64,000 nucleotides of DNA, from contig JABMCL010000047.1 of NCBI GenBank assembly GCA_018857735.1, forward strand, positions 1,357,501 through 1,421,500, read 5' to 3'. The position numbers and the translations under genes are program-made. This DNA is from Alviniconcha marisindica (Eukaryota; Mollusca; Gastropoda; Provannidae). This document shows, piece by piece, positions 24,148-37,500 of this stretch. The notes beneath the pieces are model-generated. The model was given only the letters and a program-made list of their open reading frames with translations, had not been told where the DNA came from and did no database searches. Numbering within the stretch: the stretch's first letter is position 1; the number at the start of each line of letters is the position of its first letter.

Positions 24148-24636
24148 GGTATGGGGGGGGTGGTGGTGGTAACTGACACCCAATAAGCATTTATGGAACG
24201 TTATCGGAATGATGCAAACGCACATCACATGTAAAGGGAGGTAACCTCAACAAAACTAAGTGCACTTAGATTCACTTTTAGTTCTGTTTCATGCCATGTA
24301 CTTCATTCTCGGTCAAATAAGAAGTTGCAACTTATTTTATGTTACACTTTTAGTCATGGGGAGAGAGAAAAAAAATGATAGCACATACACACAGATGCAC
24401 CATTTTCAGCTTCTCTGGCTCACTTTACTTCGGTATCCAAGTTCTGCAGTCCTCTTCAAAAAAGAAAAAGGGATGTGTGCAATTCACAAACAGTAAGCAA
24501 GCCTTTCACAGGTAATCTGTTGATTTAAAAACTGGGCATTCATTACCAGTCGAGTATCTTTCTATTTATCTAGAAACACAGCCTGAATTTCCTGCAGAAA
24601 CAAAACCCAAATCCAAAGAAGGTGGTGCTGACTTAC
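22761..24636. other. AT-rich spacer, no gene seen
   Basis: No exon supported. Contains T-rich and (TA)n tracts near 23820-23870 and the duplication at 23945-24237. If the minus-strand exon at 24637-24755 is real, this stretch would be part of its first intron. Confidence 0.45.
23945..24237. repeat. Two-copy tandem duplication, ~145 bp unit
   Basis: 'aaggaaatgattaagatgaa' through 'catcacatgtaaaggaaatg' is repeated as 'aaggaaatgattacgatcaa' through 'catcacatgtaaaggga'. The second copy has expanded its central G run (24114-24146). Confidence 0.9.
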
Positions 24637-24755
24637 AACAAATTTCTTTTGCTGGGTCTCAAAGTCTTGGATGGAGGCACTGGGGCTGTTGGCCTCACTG
24701 TCACTGCCAGCCTTGCGGCTGTGGTCACTTGGGGTCCAGCTCATCTTGTCTCAAC
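24637..24755 (-). CDS. Probable first coding exon, gene unknown
   Basis: On the minus strand an acceptor TTTGCAG (24756-24762) is followed by 11 bases and ATG at 24744-24742. The 36 codons that follow read MSWTPSDHSRKAGSDSEANS and PSASIQDFETQQKKFV. They stop at a strong donor, GTT|GTAAGT, in phase 0. The peptide is polar and Ser/Asp-rich with a basic end and has no signal peptide or membrane segment. I do not recognise the protein. The acceptor before the ATG implies an upstream 5' UTR exon to the right, possibly in the 26,900-27,600 region shared with IFT52. Later exons would lie to the left, but I could not find one inside the window. Splice signals at both ends and normal codon use make it more likely real than not. 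Confidence 0.6.
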
Positions 24756-25026
24756 CTGCAAACTAATGGAATCAGTCCACATTACACATTTTTGGAATGG
24801 TCTCCATCTACTAGGCAATGAATAATTTAAAAAAACAATGGACACCAAATAAGAACAAATAAAAAATTAAAAAATTAAAAGCTTACCAACCTTGTTTTGT
24901 ATACTGATTAAATTCATTTAGTATTTATTGTTTGATTCATAAAATGATGTGTTGAGACATTCAAATTATCTATTTCACTGTACTCTTGTTGTTGTTGTTG
25001 GTGGTGGTGGTATTGGTGTTGGTGTT

Positions 25027-25028
<2 letters not shown>

Positions 25029-25097
<69 letters not shown>
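25029..25097. repeat. (GT)n microsatellite
   Basis: About 34 GT units flanked by GTT-rich sequence on both sides. Confidence 0.97.
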
Positions 25098-25098
<1 letters not shown>

Positions 25099-25439
25099 GG
25101 TTGTTGATGTGTTGGTTTTTGTTGTTGTTGTTGTCTTGTCTTGGATTTTTTTGATTTTTTTTAAAAACAAAACAATCAGGACAATCAGCAATGTTGTGTG
25201 CTGCTTTACAAGCTATATTGTGTATTGGTAGTGAGTTACATGTATGTACAGCAAGGGCTGTTTTGCTGTTCACAGTGGTTGCATCAAGTAATTAATGCAT
25301 TTTAGCTTTTTACTGCCAAGTATACAAAGTAATAACTAATATGTGTGGATTTTGTATTGCTGACAGGCACAGCATTAAAATGCATTTGTCAAAACAGACA
25401 AATACTGTCAACAATAACAGTTAGTCAACTAATATTTAA

Positions 25440-25482
25440 TGCCCAGTTGACCATGAAGGTCATATCAGGGCAAAACACAAGT
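25440..25482 (-). mobile_element. SINE-type tail, family E
   Basis: On the minus strand 'gccctgatatgaccttcatg' plus 'gtcaactgggcattaaa' matches the two tails at 4040-4180. Confidence 0.55.
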
Positions 25483-26030
25483 CACTAAATTAAAACCAAT
25501 AAAACTTTAACAGTTCTGAAAGTGGAGGTCTTAATTTACTGCTCATGACAAATCACTTCATAATAATGTTTCAAGAAGGTAACTGAGAAGACAGAAACTA
25601 GAAAGACATCACATTTTTTGAGCATTAGGCAAAGAATGCAAAGAGTGGCTATATTGTGACCTACTCAAGGTTCAAGACAGGGAATATTTTGTTCCAGCTC
25701 TGGGTTCTAAGCAGAGGGGAATATCTAAATCTATGGTACCATGTCATGGGATGCTGTAAACAAAGAAGCAATTCCAATGTAACATCTCAGCTTTTGTGTA
25801 GGCAGAACTGTGGCAGCAACTGTAGGCTCTTCTGATTCAAGAATAACTCTGACATTTCACATCATAAAGAATCTGTTTATGCACTACTCCTCACCCCTCA
25901 CCACTCCCCATCCCTACCCCATCTCCACCAATTTGAAGCTGACTAACAGTAACAGTCCAGGTTGAAACAGGTGTATATTCTTGGTTTCTTCTGCAGTCTA
26001 ACCACATGTGGCTATAAGTAGCTTTTGTTT

Positions 26031-26240
26031 CCAGAGCTGGTTTGGCCTAGTGGTAAGGTGGTAGGCTGGTAAGCGGAAGGACCTCGGTTCGATACCGCTT
26101 CGGCTCTTCTTTCTCTTCAAAAGTTGTGGTTTGTGGACACTGTCTTGTGACTTTGTCCCTCACAATTAATGAAACATTAAAATGGCTCTCATCGCTGCCC
26201 ATCTAAATGCAGGTCATTATGGTGGTGACAGTATAGCGAT

Positions 26241-26308
<68 letters not shown>

Positions 26309-26400
26309 TCTCCCTCTTACCCACACCTCCATACCCCCTTCCCCTCAATTCTCCCCATCCCTAATAAGCCTTATGGTTTCTGTAAGCACCATGTTTACTG
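26031..26400 (+). mobile_element. tRNA-derived SINE, family A, complete, with (TA)n inside
   Basis: The head 'gctggtttggcctagtggta' holds the A-box-like element. GGTTCGATACC at 26086-26096 is the B box. The family body follows ('ggtggtgacagtatagcgat'). The copy is interrupted by a (TA)n tract at 26244-26307, expanded from a short 'gtatat' site present in the other copies. It ends with 'ccctaataagccttatggtt' and 'tctgtaagcaccatgtttac'. It is the only plus-strand copy of the four. Confidence 0.88.
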
Positions 26401-28384
26401 CTTTATAATATTACACTCCATCAAATGTGGCCACTATGTACTGTTTCTGTTTTCTCAATTATATTGCAGTACATATTGCATTATGACTGAGCACATTGTT
26501 TTATAAGCTGAAGGCCGTTTTTGTTCTGATTTGCTTTGTATTGTAATTTCCTTATTTTTTAATAACTTCCTGTTTAAACCAATATTCAGTTTGTGTTATA
26601 AATTCTTAAAATCGGCAAACATTATTGATATTTTATGCTTGTTCACTCACATTCACAGGGTCAGGGTTCAGATGGGTCATGCATATCAGTTATTGTTGTA
26701 GCTATGAAATATCTGGGGTCAAAGCTTGGTTACTGGGGTGATTCTTATATAATCTTACTGCAGTGTTACATTTACTGGTATTGGTAACTTAATTAGAACG
26801 AATTAGTTGACCAATGTGTCATTTCTAAAAAAACACTCAGTGATATCAGAAACTATCTTGGAAGTGGTGGCAATTGTAACAGCAATGTTAAACTTGTGAG
26901 TCCACACGTTCAAAAGCTTTGCAAAAGTTGATTGCACTCACAGACCACGGTAACCAGTTCAAGTGTGGGGGGTGTAATCACTATTTCATACTTGGCTATA
27001 AAAAATTACTTTTGACTCCAGCAACTAAACAATGCCAGCAGAAACAGTTATGTCTTAAGTGAACAGTACCTTTTTTCCGATCAACGTTACAGATCGGTTA
27101 AGGAAGAAGATTAATGTTTTACACTTTAGTCGTCACTCTTTAGAAGTGTGTAGGCGGATGTCGGGTCAGCTCATCTTGTGACACGCCTCTTGACCTACTT
27201 TCGATCTCGGCCCCGATATATTCTCTCTGTATCAATGTCGACTTTACAGGCGAGCAGGAAATATTACCCAGGTCAGTATAAACGTGTTATTTGGGTTGTG
27301 TACTTATATGCTTCGTGTATTTAAACTAAAGCGTCACTGATTGCAATAAGTTGTACCGAGAAACTATATTTCGGCCCAATTATGTCAGCTGATTTCGAAA
27401 CTTCCGCCAGCCGAATCTCAAAACTTTGATTACTTCCGCTTCAAATGGGTTGGTATCTTCAAACTGTGAAAATGTTTGAACAGAATGTTTTTATACTGTC
27501 GTATTCCCAAAATATATTTCCCAGCATTCCAAGCGAAAATAGTTTTCTGCTCCCGGTAACCAACGAAGCTGGAACCTATGATTTCCAACAAAATCAGAGG
27601 TTAGTATACGACAAGTTCACTGTTTGAAGGCGAGATTTGGAAGAACAACTTTTAGCACATTCGTTTATTTTAAAACTTTTCTGCTAAATACAAAATATTC
27701 TGATGTTTTGTTATGTTGACGATAAACATTTTTGTGGCCCAGTCTGCTTCAGTTGTGATCTTCTTCCATTAATTTGATTTTCTGTCTTTCTTCACGATAA
27801 TGTAGACGCCCCGATCATCGATCAATTAATTAGCTACAATTATTAAATAATGTCCAGCTTCAGTAGGTTGAAGATTCTGTTAATATGCGAGATGGTTTGC
27901 TGAACTTGGGAAGCACATGGAGTATGGGTGAAAGTAAAGTAGGTAGGAGGGCAATTTGGTCGCAACTTCGTGGATGGATTGGGGGTGAGCTGTGGAGCGG
28001 GAGTAAGTTTTTCAGATGGCGTGAGCACTTCTACAATTTTGATGTAAAATATTTTCCTCACATAGTGTCATCCACACTGGATATTTCTGGGTTTGCGCAT
28101 TTAAAATTTATCAATTATCAAAATCATGCATTCCGATTGCATATTGTCTCATCTTGTGCTCAGAGCACATCATCTGCCCCATCATGTTATGTTGATTAAT
28201 ATATTTGGTGCTTTGATTGCTGGCTTGTCTCTGATAGATTTCTGGTATTTTTGTTAATCTTGTACACAAGTTGTAGTGTTTGTGTTGTGGGGGTTTTGCT
28301 CTTCACCCATTTTGCAAGAGCACATTGTGTTGAGTTAAAAATCAGTGTCAGTGGTGATCAGATTTGACATTGCTCTTGCAGACA
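26401..28384. other. Upstream region of IFT52; probable promoter zone
   Basis: No certain feature. The acceptor-like TTGCAG ending at 28381, three bases before the IFT52 start codon, suggests a 5' UTR exon upstream. Possible donors are 'cccag|gtcagt' near 27270 and 'cagag|gttagt' near 27600, and the local CpG content is higher at 27,060-27,440. The minus-strand exon at 24,637 also points to this interval, so a shared bidirectional promoter is conceivable. All of this is inference. Confidence 0.3.
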
Positions 28385-28509
28385 ATGGATGGTGACAAAT
28401 CCCAGAAGAACATAATCCTGTTCAGTGCTTCCAAACGTGAGCTGTTCACCCTGAGCAATGGTTTCAAGTCACTGAACAGACGCTTGCGGTCAACATGGAA
28501 ATTAATGGC
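28385..28509 (+). CDS. IFT52: IFT52 coding exon 1
   Basis: Residues 1-42 (start MDGDKSQKNIILFSASKREL). Preceded by a TTGCAG acceptor at 28376-28381, so an upstream untranslated exon is likely. Ends at GC|GTAAGT, phase 2. Confidence 0.95.
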
Positions 28510-31500
28510 GTAAGTTTATTACAAGTACAATATTTGACAAGAGATTTTTCACCTTGCTTCAGGCATGAAACAAGACAAAATTGTATTAAACAGATGTGGC
28601 ACTCAGTGGTTGCTGAGTGAATAAAATTAAGTAAACTTAGGAAGTATTTAATAATGATGTAGAATTATTAGTTTCACTGCATGTAAAAATTGTGATCTGA
28701 AATTGAACATAATGTGTTTATTTTTAGTATCATTTTCTAATTTGATTATATTGCCAACAGCATGTATAAATAATAAGCTGTATCATCTTTTTTGTGAAGT
28801 TGAATTTATTAATATTTTTCAGCAACAAAGAGGACATCACAGAAGACAAATTGTCACAGGCCAGAATATTTGTTGTGGCTGGCTCAAGAGAAAAGTTTAC
28901 AGCAGCAGAGGTTGGTAAATTTCAAAAGTTAAAAGTTCATTTTGAATGAGATGGAGTGTACAAGGACAGGTATCTGGGCAGAGCATAATGCTGATGAATC
29001 AAAGATGGAGTATTGTTTTGTGACTTTTGTTTTTAATGCAGTGCTGTTATTTCATTTCACAGTCAGTTTGCAGTGCAATGCTTTTTGTTCAGTTCACTTC
29101 AAGACTGTATCTCTGTGCTCTTAAAAACCTGTATATTTGGTCCATCCTGTCTGTCAAAAATGTCCCCAGCATTACCCCTGAACAGTTCCAGTTTTGACTA
29201 TCTGTAACTCTGTTGATGCCCATTGTTTTGTGCTGTTGTTTAGTATTATTGCCAGGCTGCACAGGTGTGTTCTCTTCAGTGCTGATGACGTTTTTTTGTT
29301 TTGTTTTACCATCAGTTTGCAGCAATGAAGAAGTACATTGAAGGCGGAGGCAGCATGCTGGTCATGATAGGGGAGGGAGGTGAAGCAAAGTTTGAGACCA
29401 ACATCAACTTCTTTTTAGAAGAGCATGGCATCATGGTCAACAATGGTAAATATGTCCTGCTTTCTTGCTGCCTTTAAATGCACACACAGTACATCTGGTT
29501 GTTCCCAATAAATTACCTTTTCACCTTTTTCCTCTTCTTTGTCATTGTTCCATTTTTTCATTATATTGAACTTGCTTCAGTGACTGATGTTGTCCTCTAA
29601 TCAACATGAATTTACCATGTTGAACAATTCAGTTTTATAGGATCCTGCTGTAAGATGCTTATTGTGCAAAAGCAGATACCATGTGACAGTATGCACCCCC
29701 TAAAAAACGCATGTGCCTACTTTCCATGATGTGTGTCTCAAATGTACTTTGTGATTGCTGGCCATAGTTAACTTCTGATAGCTGTCTGTTTTAGACCAAC
29801 ATAAGCATAGGTTTGGGTCCCCTTTGGCTTGAACAGGATTCTCAGCAGCTTTTTTTTTTCAGAAGAGGGCATGTCTGCAGCAATCATGCAACTCAGGCTA
29901 GCAATACATTGTCAGTAAAATCTCAGCAGCATTTTGTCATGCCAATGTTTTTTAGCTGCTGTGCAATCTTCTGATGTGATCACACCAGCATCACTTGGGA
30001 TCTCCGTTTTTCTCAGAAGCAGAATACTTAGAATAGGTCCTAGACTTCCTGATTGCTGCCTAAGGAAGTGAACCGGTTTGCAGCTCATCATCATGGACTG
30101 AGTACATCACCTGGAGACTAGAAAGATGGCAGACAAGGCTGCAGCCTGAACCAGGACCAGAAACTGCAACTCCTAAGTTTCACATCCAAAGCCTTGACTA
30201 CTTGGCCACACTATTGTTCATTTCACAATCTCATTTGCACTTACGTGCTTGCTATGTTTTTTGCTGTGCAGATGCTGTTGTGAGAAATTCCTATTACAAA
30301 TATTTCCACCCTAAGGAAGTCCTGGTGACAAATGGAGTGTTGAACAGGTAACTAACAAACAGTGTAGGTATCCCCAAAGGGTGATAGCACAATAATAATA
30401 ATCAGTCATATTGCTAAATGACACAGAGGCCAGAAGCTGGAGCTGCCGCAGGGCTTGTGCTCACATAAAAATACTTCTGCTGGACAATACTTCTGCTGGA
30501 AAAACAGTTTCATGTGGCCATGAATGTAACAGTCAAGGAATTTATTATTTAATGTACTGTGTGTGTACGAAGTACAGTATGTGTATGTATTGCTGTAACT
30601 CTATATTCAGCTCGAAATTATTTTGGTGTATGCTTTAGAGATTTTTGATGTTACACAGATATTGTTAGAATGCCAGTTAGTGCATGTAGACTGTTTAACC
30701 TTGTTTCTACATGCAAAAAAGATTGTTTTTAACCATTTAAGTCAGTGGGGATTGCTGAAAAAGTAGACATTTCTCATTTGTTACAGGGTTTTGTCAGAAT
30801 ACTAAGCAAGGGTGCATGGAATATTGTTTGTTTACTTTTATATTCTTTGGATGGATCCAAATAGTTTCGTATCTCAGAATTGCCTTGGATACACAGAACA
30901 GTTAATGTTTCTTTTTTATCCATTTATCTGGTTTTATGAGTGCTTTTCAGCTTCATCACGAAAATGTTTATGGTTTCAGAGCTATTGCACAGGCTGCAGG
31001 GAAAACTCTGTCATTTGGAGGAGACGAGGAGGGAAACAATGCGCAGTATGTCTTGTTTTCATCTTACTGTTAGATACTGTGAACAGTGTGCAGTATGTCT
31101 TGTTTTCATCTTACTGTTAGATACTAACTTTGATGCTATCTTGCTGGTGTGAACAATGCGCAGTATGTCTTGTTTTCATCTTACTGTTAGATACTGTGAA
31201 CAGTGTGCAGTATGTCTTGTTTTCATCTTACTGTTAGATACTAACTTTGATGCTATCTTGCTGGTGTGAACAATGCACAGTATGTCTTGTTTTCATCTTA
31301 CTGTTAGATACTGTGAACAGTGTGCAGTATGTCTTGTTTTCATCTTACTGTTAGATACTAACTTTGATGCTATCTTGCTGGTGTGAACAGTGCGCAGTAT
31401 GTCTTGTTTTCATCTTACTGTTAGATACTGTGAACAGTGTGCAGTATGTCTTGTTTTCATCTTACTGTTAGATACTAACTTTGATGCTATCTTGCTGGTG

Positions 31501-34500
31501 TGAACAATGCGCAGTATGTCTTGTTTTCATCTTACTGTTAGATACTGTGAACAATGTGCAGTATGTCTTGTTTTCATCTTACTGTTAGATACTAACTTTG
31601 ATGCTATCTTGCTGGTGTGAACAATGCGCAGTATGTCTTGTTTTCATCTTACTGTTAGATACTAACTTTGATGCTATCTTGCTGGTGTGAACAATGCGCA
31701 GTATGTCTTGTTTTCATCTTACTGTTAGATACTGTGAACAATGTGCAGTATGTCTTGTTTTCATCTTACTGTTAGATACTAACTTTGATGCTATCTTGCT
31801 GGTGTGAACAATGCGCAGTATGTCTTGTTTTCATCTTACTGTTAGATACTAACTTTGATGCTATCTTGCTGGTGTGAACAATGCGCAGTATGTCTTGTTT
31901 TCATCTTACTGTTAGATACTGTTGAACAATGTGCAGTATGTCTTGTTTTCATCTTACTGTTAGATACTAACTTTGATGCTATCTTGCTGGTGTGAACAAT
32001 GCGCAGTATGTCTTGTTTTCATCTTACTGTTAGATACTAACTTTGATGCTATCTTGCTGGTGTGAACAATGTGCAGTATGTCTTGTTTTCATCTTACTGT
32101 TAGATACTGTGAACAATTGCAGTATGTCTTGTTTTCATCTTACTGTTAGACTAACTTGTGCTATTGCTGGTGTGAACAATGCTGCAGTATGTCTTGTTTT
32201 CATCTTACTGTTAGATACTAACTTTGTGTTATCTTCTGGTGTGAACATGCGCAGTATGTCTTGTTTTCATCTTACTGTTAGATACTGTGAACAATGGCAG
32301 TATGTCTTGTTTTCATCTTACTGTTAGATACTAACTGATCTTATTTTCGTTAGATACTAACTTTGATGCTATCTTGCTGGTGTGAACAATGCGCAGTATG
32401 TCTTGTTTTCATCTTACTGTTAGATACTAACTTTGATGCTATCTTGCTGGTGTGAACAATGCGCAGTATGTCTTGTTTTCATCTTACTGTTAGATACTGT
32501 GAACAATGTGCAGTATGTCTTGTTTTCATCTTACTGTTAGATACTTTGTGAACAATGCGCAGTATGTCTTGTTTTCATCTTACTGTTAGATACTAACTTT
32601 GATGCTATCTTGCTGGTGTGAACAATGCGCAGTATGTCTTGTTTTCATCTTACTGTTAGATACTGTGAACAATGTGCAGTATGTCTTGTTTTCATCTTAC
32701 TGTTAGATACTAACTTTGATGCTATCTTGCTGGTGTGAACAATGCGCAGTATGTCTTGTTTTCATCTTACTGTTAGATACTGTGAACAGTGTGCAGTATG
32801 TCTTGTTTTCATCTTACTGTTAGATACTAACTTTGATGCTATCTTGCTGGTGTGAACAATGTGCAGTATGTCTTGTTTTCATCTTACTGTTAGATACTGT
32901 GATTTACAATGTGCAGTATGTCTTGTTTTCATCTTACTGTTAGATACTAACTTTGATGCTATCTTGCTGGTGTGAACAATGTGCAGTATGTCTTGTTTTC
33001 ATCTTACTGTTAGATACTAACTTTGATGCTATCTTGCTGGTGTGAACAATGCGCAGTATGTCTTGTTTTCATCTTACTGTTAGATACTGTGAACAATGTG
33101 CAGTATGTCTTGTTTTCATCTTACTGTTAGATACTAACTTTGATGCTATCTTGCTGGTGTGAACAATGGCAGTATGTCTTGTTTTCATCTTACTGTTAGA
33201 TACTAACTTTGATGCTATCTTGCTGGTGTGAACAATGCGCAGTATGTCTTGTTTTCATCTTACTGTTAGATACTGTGAACAATGTGCAGTATGTCTTGTT
33301 TTCATCTTACTGTTAGATACTGTGAACAATGGTGCAGTATGTCTTATTTTTTCATCTTACTGTTAGATACTAACTTTGATGCTATCTTGCTGGTGTGAAC
33401 AATGCACAGTATGTCTTTTTTTCATCTTACTGTTAGATACTAACTTTGATGCTATGTTGCTGGTGTGATCATTTGATTTTTGACAGGTAAAAAAAAGAAG
33501 TTCATATAAACAAACCTACGTAATCGAATAACTTTTGACATGTGTAAAAAAAAAAAAAATCATATAAACAAACCAATGTAACATTAATTTTCATCTCTCC
33601 GGTCCATCCATTACAGTGTCCATGTAAAACCTATAACTTTTTCGCAGAGGTTGTATATATAAGCTTTGCACTTTCATGCCAGTTTTGGTGGCTGTGACCA
33701 AATTTCAAAGTCTCTGAGATGTCAGAAAGGTCAAACAGCAAGTAATATTTTGTCCTTATGGCATAAATTTTGTATTGGATAAGTTCAGACCTTGCATACT
33801 TGTTTCACATGAGTGATGAAACATTTAACACTTTCTTCCACTTTGGTATGTATTTAAGAGAGATAATTGATGCGCTTTTGGACTTAATAATAATAATAAT
33901 GTACATTTATCATGCGCTCATCAATGCCCTGAGCACTCACATGATACATATTAACCTAAATATAATATTCTACATATACACGTAGAGCATAGTCCTACCA
34001 AAACAATTTACATAAAGTATTATACAAAACAAAAAGAAAAAAGTTTTCACCATCAGTTGGCTATTGTAGACTACTTGTCTACTTGTAGACTGGTGTGTGC
34101 TGGACACAATGATAACTTTCCTGGAATGTGATATCTTCACATTACTTTTCAAGATTTTAATCATATTTCATGGTCATGTGGGCATCAGAGAGGTAAAACA
34201 ACAAATTGTGTCTTATTCACAAGTTCTTGTCTAATCAGAATCAAATTGTGTTTGATTGACCTTGTATGCATACTTCATGTCCTTGAAATGTTGTTTATGT
34301 CTAGGTTCGAAAATTGAACATTTCCTGCTTTTGCTAGAACATTACTGTCAGCATTTTCTTGGATGTCATTTAAGCAAGTTCTTTGTAACTCTGTGTGATG
34401 GGAAACTGTCAAACTTTATTCATGTCCTTACCATCTTTGAGACTGTAACTCGTTTTAAGTATCACAGGTCACAGAATTATATATTTCCATATTTTTAAGT

Positions 34501-37500
34501 GTTAAAAAAATTAGACATGTGAGCATTTTGCTCCTCTTGTTCTAAATTGTCCATTGTTGTTGCTGAGTGCAGTTCCTGGTATGTTTCAGGGCACTGTCTT
34601 TCCTGTACCCATTTGGTGCTACACTGAATGTCATGAAGCCAGCAGCTGCTGTTCTCTCCACCGGCAGCGTGAGCTTTCCACTCAACAGGCCCGTCTGTGG
34701 GTTTCACACTCACAAGGTCTGTTTGATAAATTTCTTAATAAACAACAGCGTTCTTCCACTTTGGCATGTATTTAAGAAATATAATTGATGCGCTTGTGGA
34801 CTTAGACATTTTTTCGCCATCTATTGGCTATACTGTAATTATATCTTGTAGACCACTTGTCTACTTGTAGACTGGTGTGTGCTTGAGACCTTACAAAGCT
34901 TGCGCGATGGTAACTTTCCTGGAGTGTGTTGAATATATATATGTGAAAAAGATCACATACACACATTGAAGATCATATAGTCCATGTCAGAGTTTCAGTG
35001 GATTATGAAAACATTGAAATAACCCAGCATGTGTTGAATACTTGCCAGCCATGAGTGCAGTGGGTCTGCACATCAGTGGAGAATGGCACTATAAAAAATA
35101 ACAGAACAGCAATAATAATAATAATAATTCTCGATGTTCTGTAATATGCAGTTCCATCCAGTTTTCTCAGACATGAACCAGGTGTGCCAGTTCATTCTGG
35201 TTGGCGGGTGGATAGCATGACCGTTCCACCGCTGGCTTTCTTTGGGGGAGGCCACCTGAAATTCCCATGGCAAAAATCTGGCTAAATAAATCATAAGATG
35301 AGGTCACTTTTACCCTTGTGTTGGTCCACAGATGCACAAAGTGGTCCTGTGTGTAATGCTGTGAGAGAAAGGTTTGATCCAAAGAACTACTGTGTTGTAA
35401 GAAAGTGCCTGTTTCCAGTCACGTTTTACCCTTGTGTTGGTCCACAGATGCGCAAAGTGGTCCTGTGTGTAAGGCTGTGAAATGAAGGGCTTGATCAAAG
35501 GAAGTACCTGTGTTGGAACAGTGCGCCTGTTTCCAGTCACTTTTATTTTGAACATTGTCATTTACAGGCAAAGCGAGGAAAGCTTGTCGTCTTGGGATCA
35601 ACACACATGTTCAGCGATCAGTACCTGGACAGAGAAGAAAATGGAAAAATCTTGGTAAGTCAAGCGGTCAGTAATTTAGTCAGTGAAGAAATGAGGTCAT
35701 GTCACACATACCTCCCAATGAAAACATAAAATGGAACTTAAAAAGTTGGGAGAAGGGAAAACAGGGACAGAATAATGTCCAAGGTTAATGAAGGGTGAGG
35801 TGAGGTGTAAGCATCTGTTGCTGCTTGATTTTTTTGCACAAGTTAATACAGGTTTGCATAATTTTATTTTATTTTATTATTTTTGCCTGTAAGCTCACAT
35901 CAGTGTGTTGATGTTTTGCAGGATGTTTTGATACAGTTCTTGACAACAGATGAAATCAAACTCAACGTCATCGATGCTGAGGATCCAGAGGTGAGCTGGA
36001 AGAAGAGACTGATTCACTCACATGGACAGACTGTCAAGCTGACAGCAAGCCCTCTGTGTTACTGTTTATATATTTCTTTGTGAAGTTTATATCCATTACT
36101 CATCAGTGGATGGAATAACCACAGCAATGTCCACTCTTAGCCCCGTCGGTTTGCGGTCCTCAGATGGTGAGACTGTGTGTGTGTGTGTGTGCAGAATGAA
36201 CTTGAAGTATGCACTACATTGGCACATCCACATATCAGTTCATTCCGTACTATGCCAGTGCTATACACAAGAACACCCACACATGCACCCTCAAACCATT
36301 TGAGGACAGTGAACCGACGGGGCTAAAAGTGGATACTTGCCATAACCACCCAAAGAACAGGCATCAGTCATTAATTACAGAATGACATGAATTTATGAAC
36401 ACCTGTTCACAGACACTGTGGTTAAAGTTGTACAGGGTATTTCCTGGAGAGGGTGCGTGCAGCAGGCCTGATAGTGTTTGAATAATTCTGTGTATGAAGT
36501 GTTAACACAGTGGACGGGAGCATTTGGTGTTCCAGTGAGTTCAAAAACATCAGGCAGATGTAGTGAACATGAATGTTAAAAGCTAGGACTTGTTTGACAC
36601 CTTCAGATCTCAGATTACAACCAGTTGCCAGACGTGGCACGTCTCTCGGAGCAACTGAAGACGTGTCTGCAGGAGAGTGACGACATTCCTCGAGACATCA
36701 CCTCTCTCTTCGACAACTCTCTTTTCCGTCTGGATACCAGTCTCGTCTCCAAGTCTATCAAGTGAGTTCAGTGGGTGGACACTTTGAGTGGGTTGTGTTG
36801 TGAGAGACGAAAAAACAATACTTTGCCTGAATGATTTTTGGCATAAAATAAGTGTCTGAAATGAGTCTTCACAGTGGCCTCATGCTCTCCAGGTTTTTCA
36901 CTGTGGAAGAGATGAATGTCTGTGACAGTACTGGTAAACGAAAACTTGTATGCTTCCACTTCCTCGGAATACAACATTTAGCTCTTTCTTGGGGCAATAA
37001 ATTCATTTTCCCAGTATGTATTGTTCTTATGACATTGAAATGGTGGAAAAACTGCCGTCAAATAAGAAGAAAACCTTTTGAGCGTTGAATAGTGCTCATT
37101 TTTTTCTTATTTTTTTCTGTATGTGTGCATGTGTTAGTATGTGTTTTAGTTTGTTTTTCATGGTGATGAGTAATGGTGGTTTATTTTTTGTGCGCTCATT
37201 GTTTGATGATAAATGCGTTTCCTGTGTGCAGGGCCTTTGAGCAGTTGAGCTGTAAGCACGAGCCTTTGACGCTGATCACCCCACAGTTTGAAACCCCGCT
37301 GCCCCCACTTCAGCCAGCGGTAAACTCTCCCTCTTCAAACAGTTTCCGTCTATGCATGTTTTGAGATTAAATCGCGATGGAACAACCACCATTTAAAACA
37401 TAATTCCTTGTTATTTACCTTAGGCAGATCAAACTGACTACACAGTTTTCAGATTGATTTCTGATGTGAGATATTTGAACTATTTGTTCATGATTTTTTT

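Larger units (their letters stand above)
24756..26030. other. Spacer, no gene seen
   Basis: AT-rich sequence with (TTG)n/(GT)n at 24985-25097 and a SINE-type tail at 25440-25482. No exon supported. Confidence 0.45.

Noticed and set aside
26031..26110. Possible tRNA gene from A- and B-box-like motifs
   Set aside because: The head does not close an acceptor stem, and the same sequence recurs at four sites with a shared 300-bp body, so it is a SINE. The same reasoning applies to 51260-51335.
31046..33475. CRISPR array or bacterial-type direct repeat
   Set aside because: There are no unique spacers. The repeats are contiguous, intronic and descend from an exon/intron junction in an animal gene.
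35883..36083. Extension of IFT52 exon 8 beyond 35990
   Set aside because: After DAEDPE the reading loses family similarity at a good GTGAGC donor, and exon 9 continues the alignment with ISDYNQLP.
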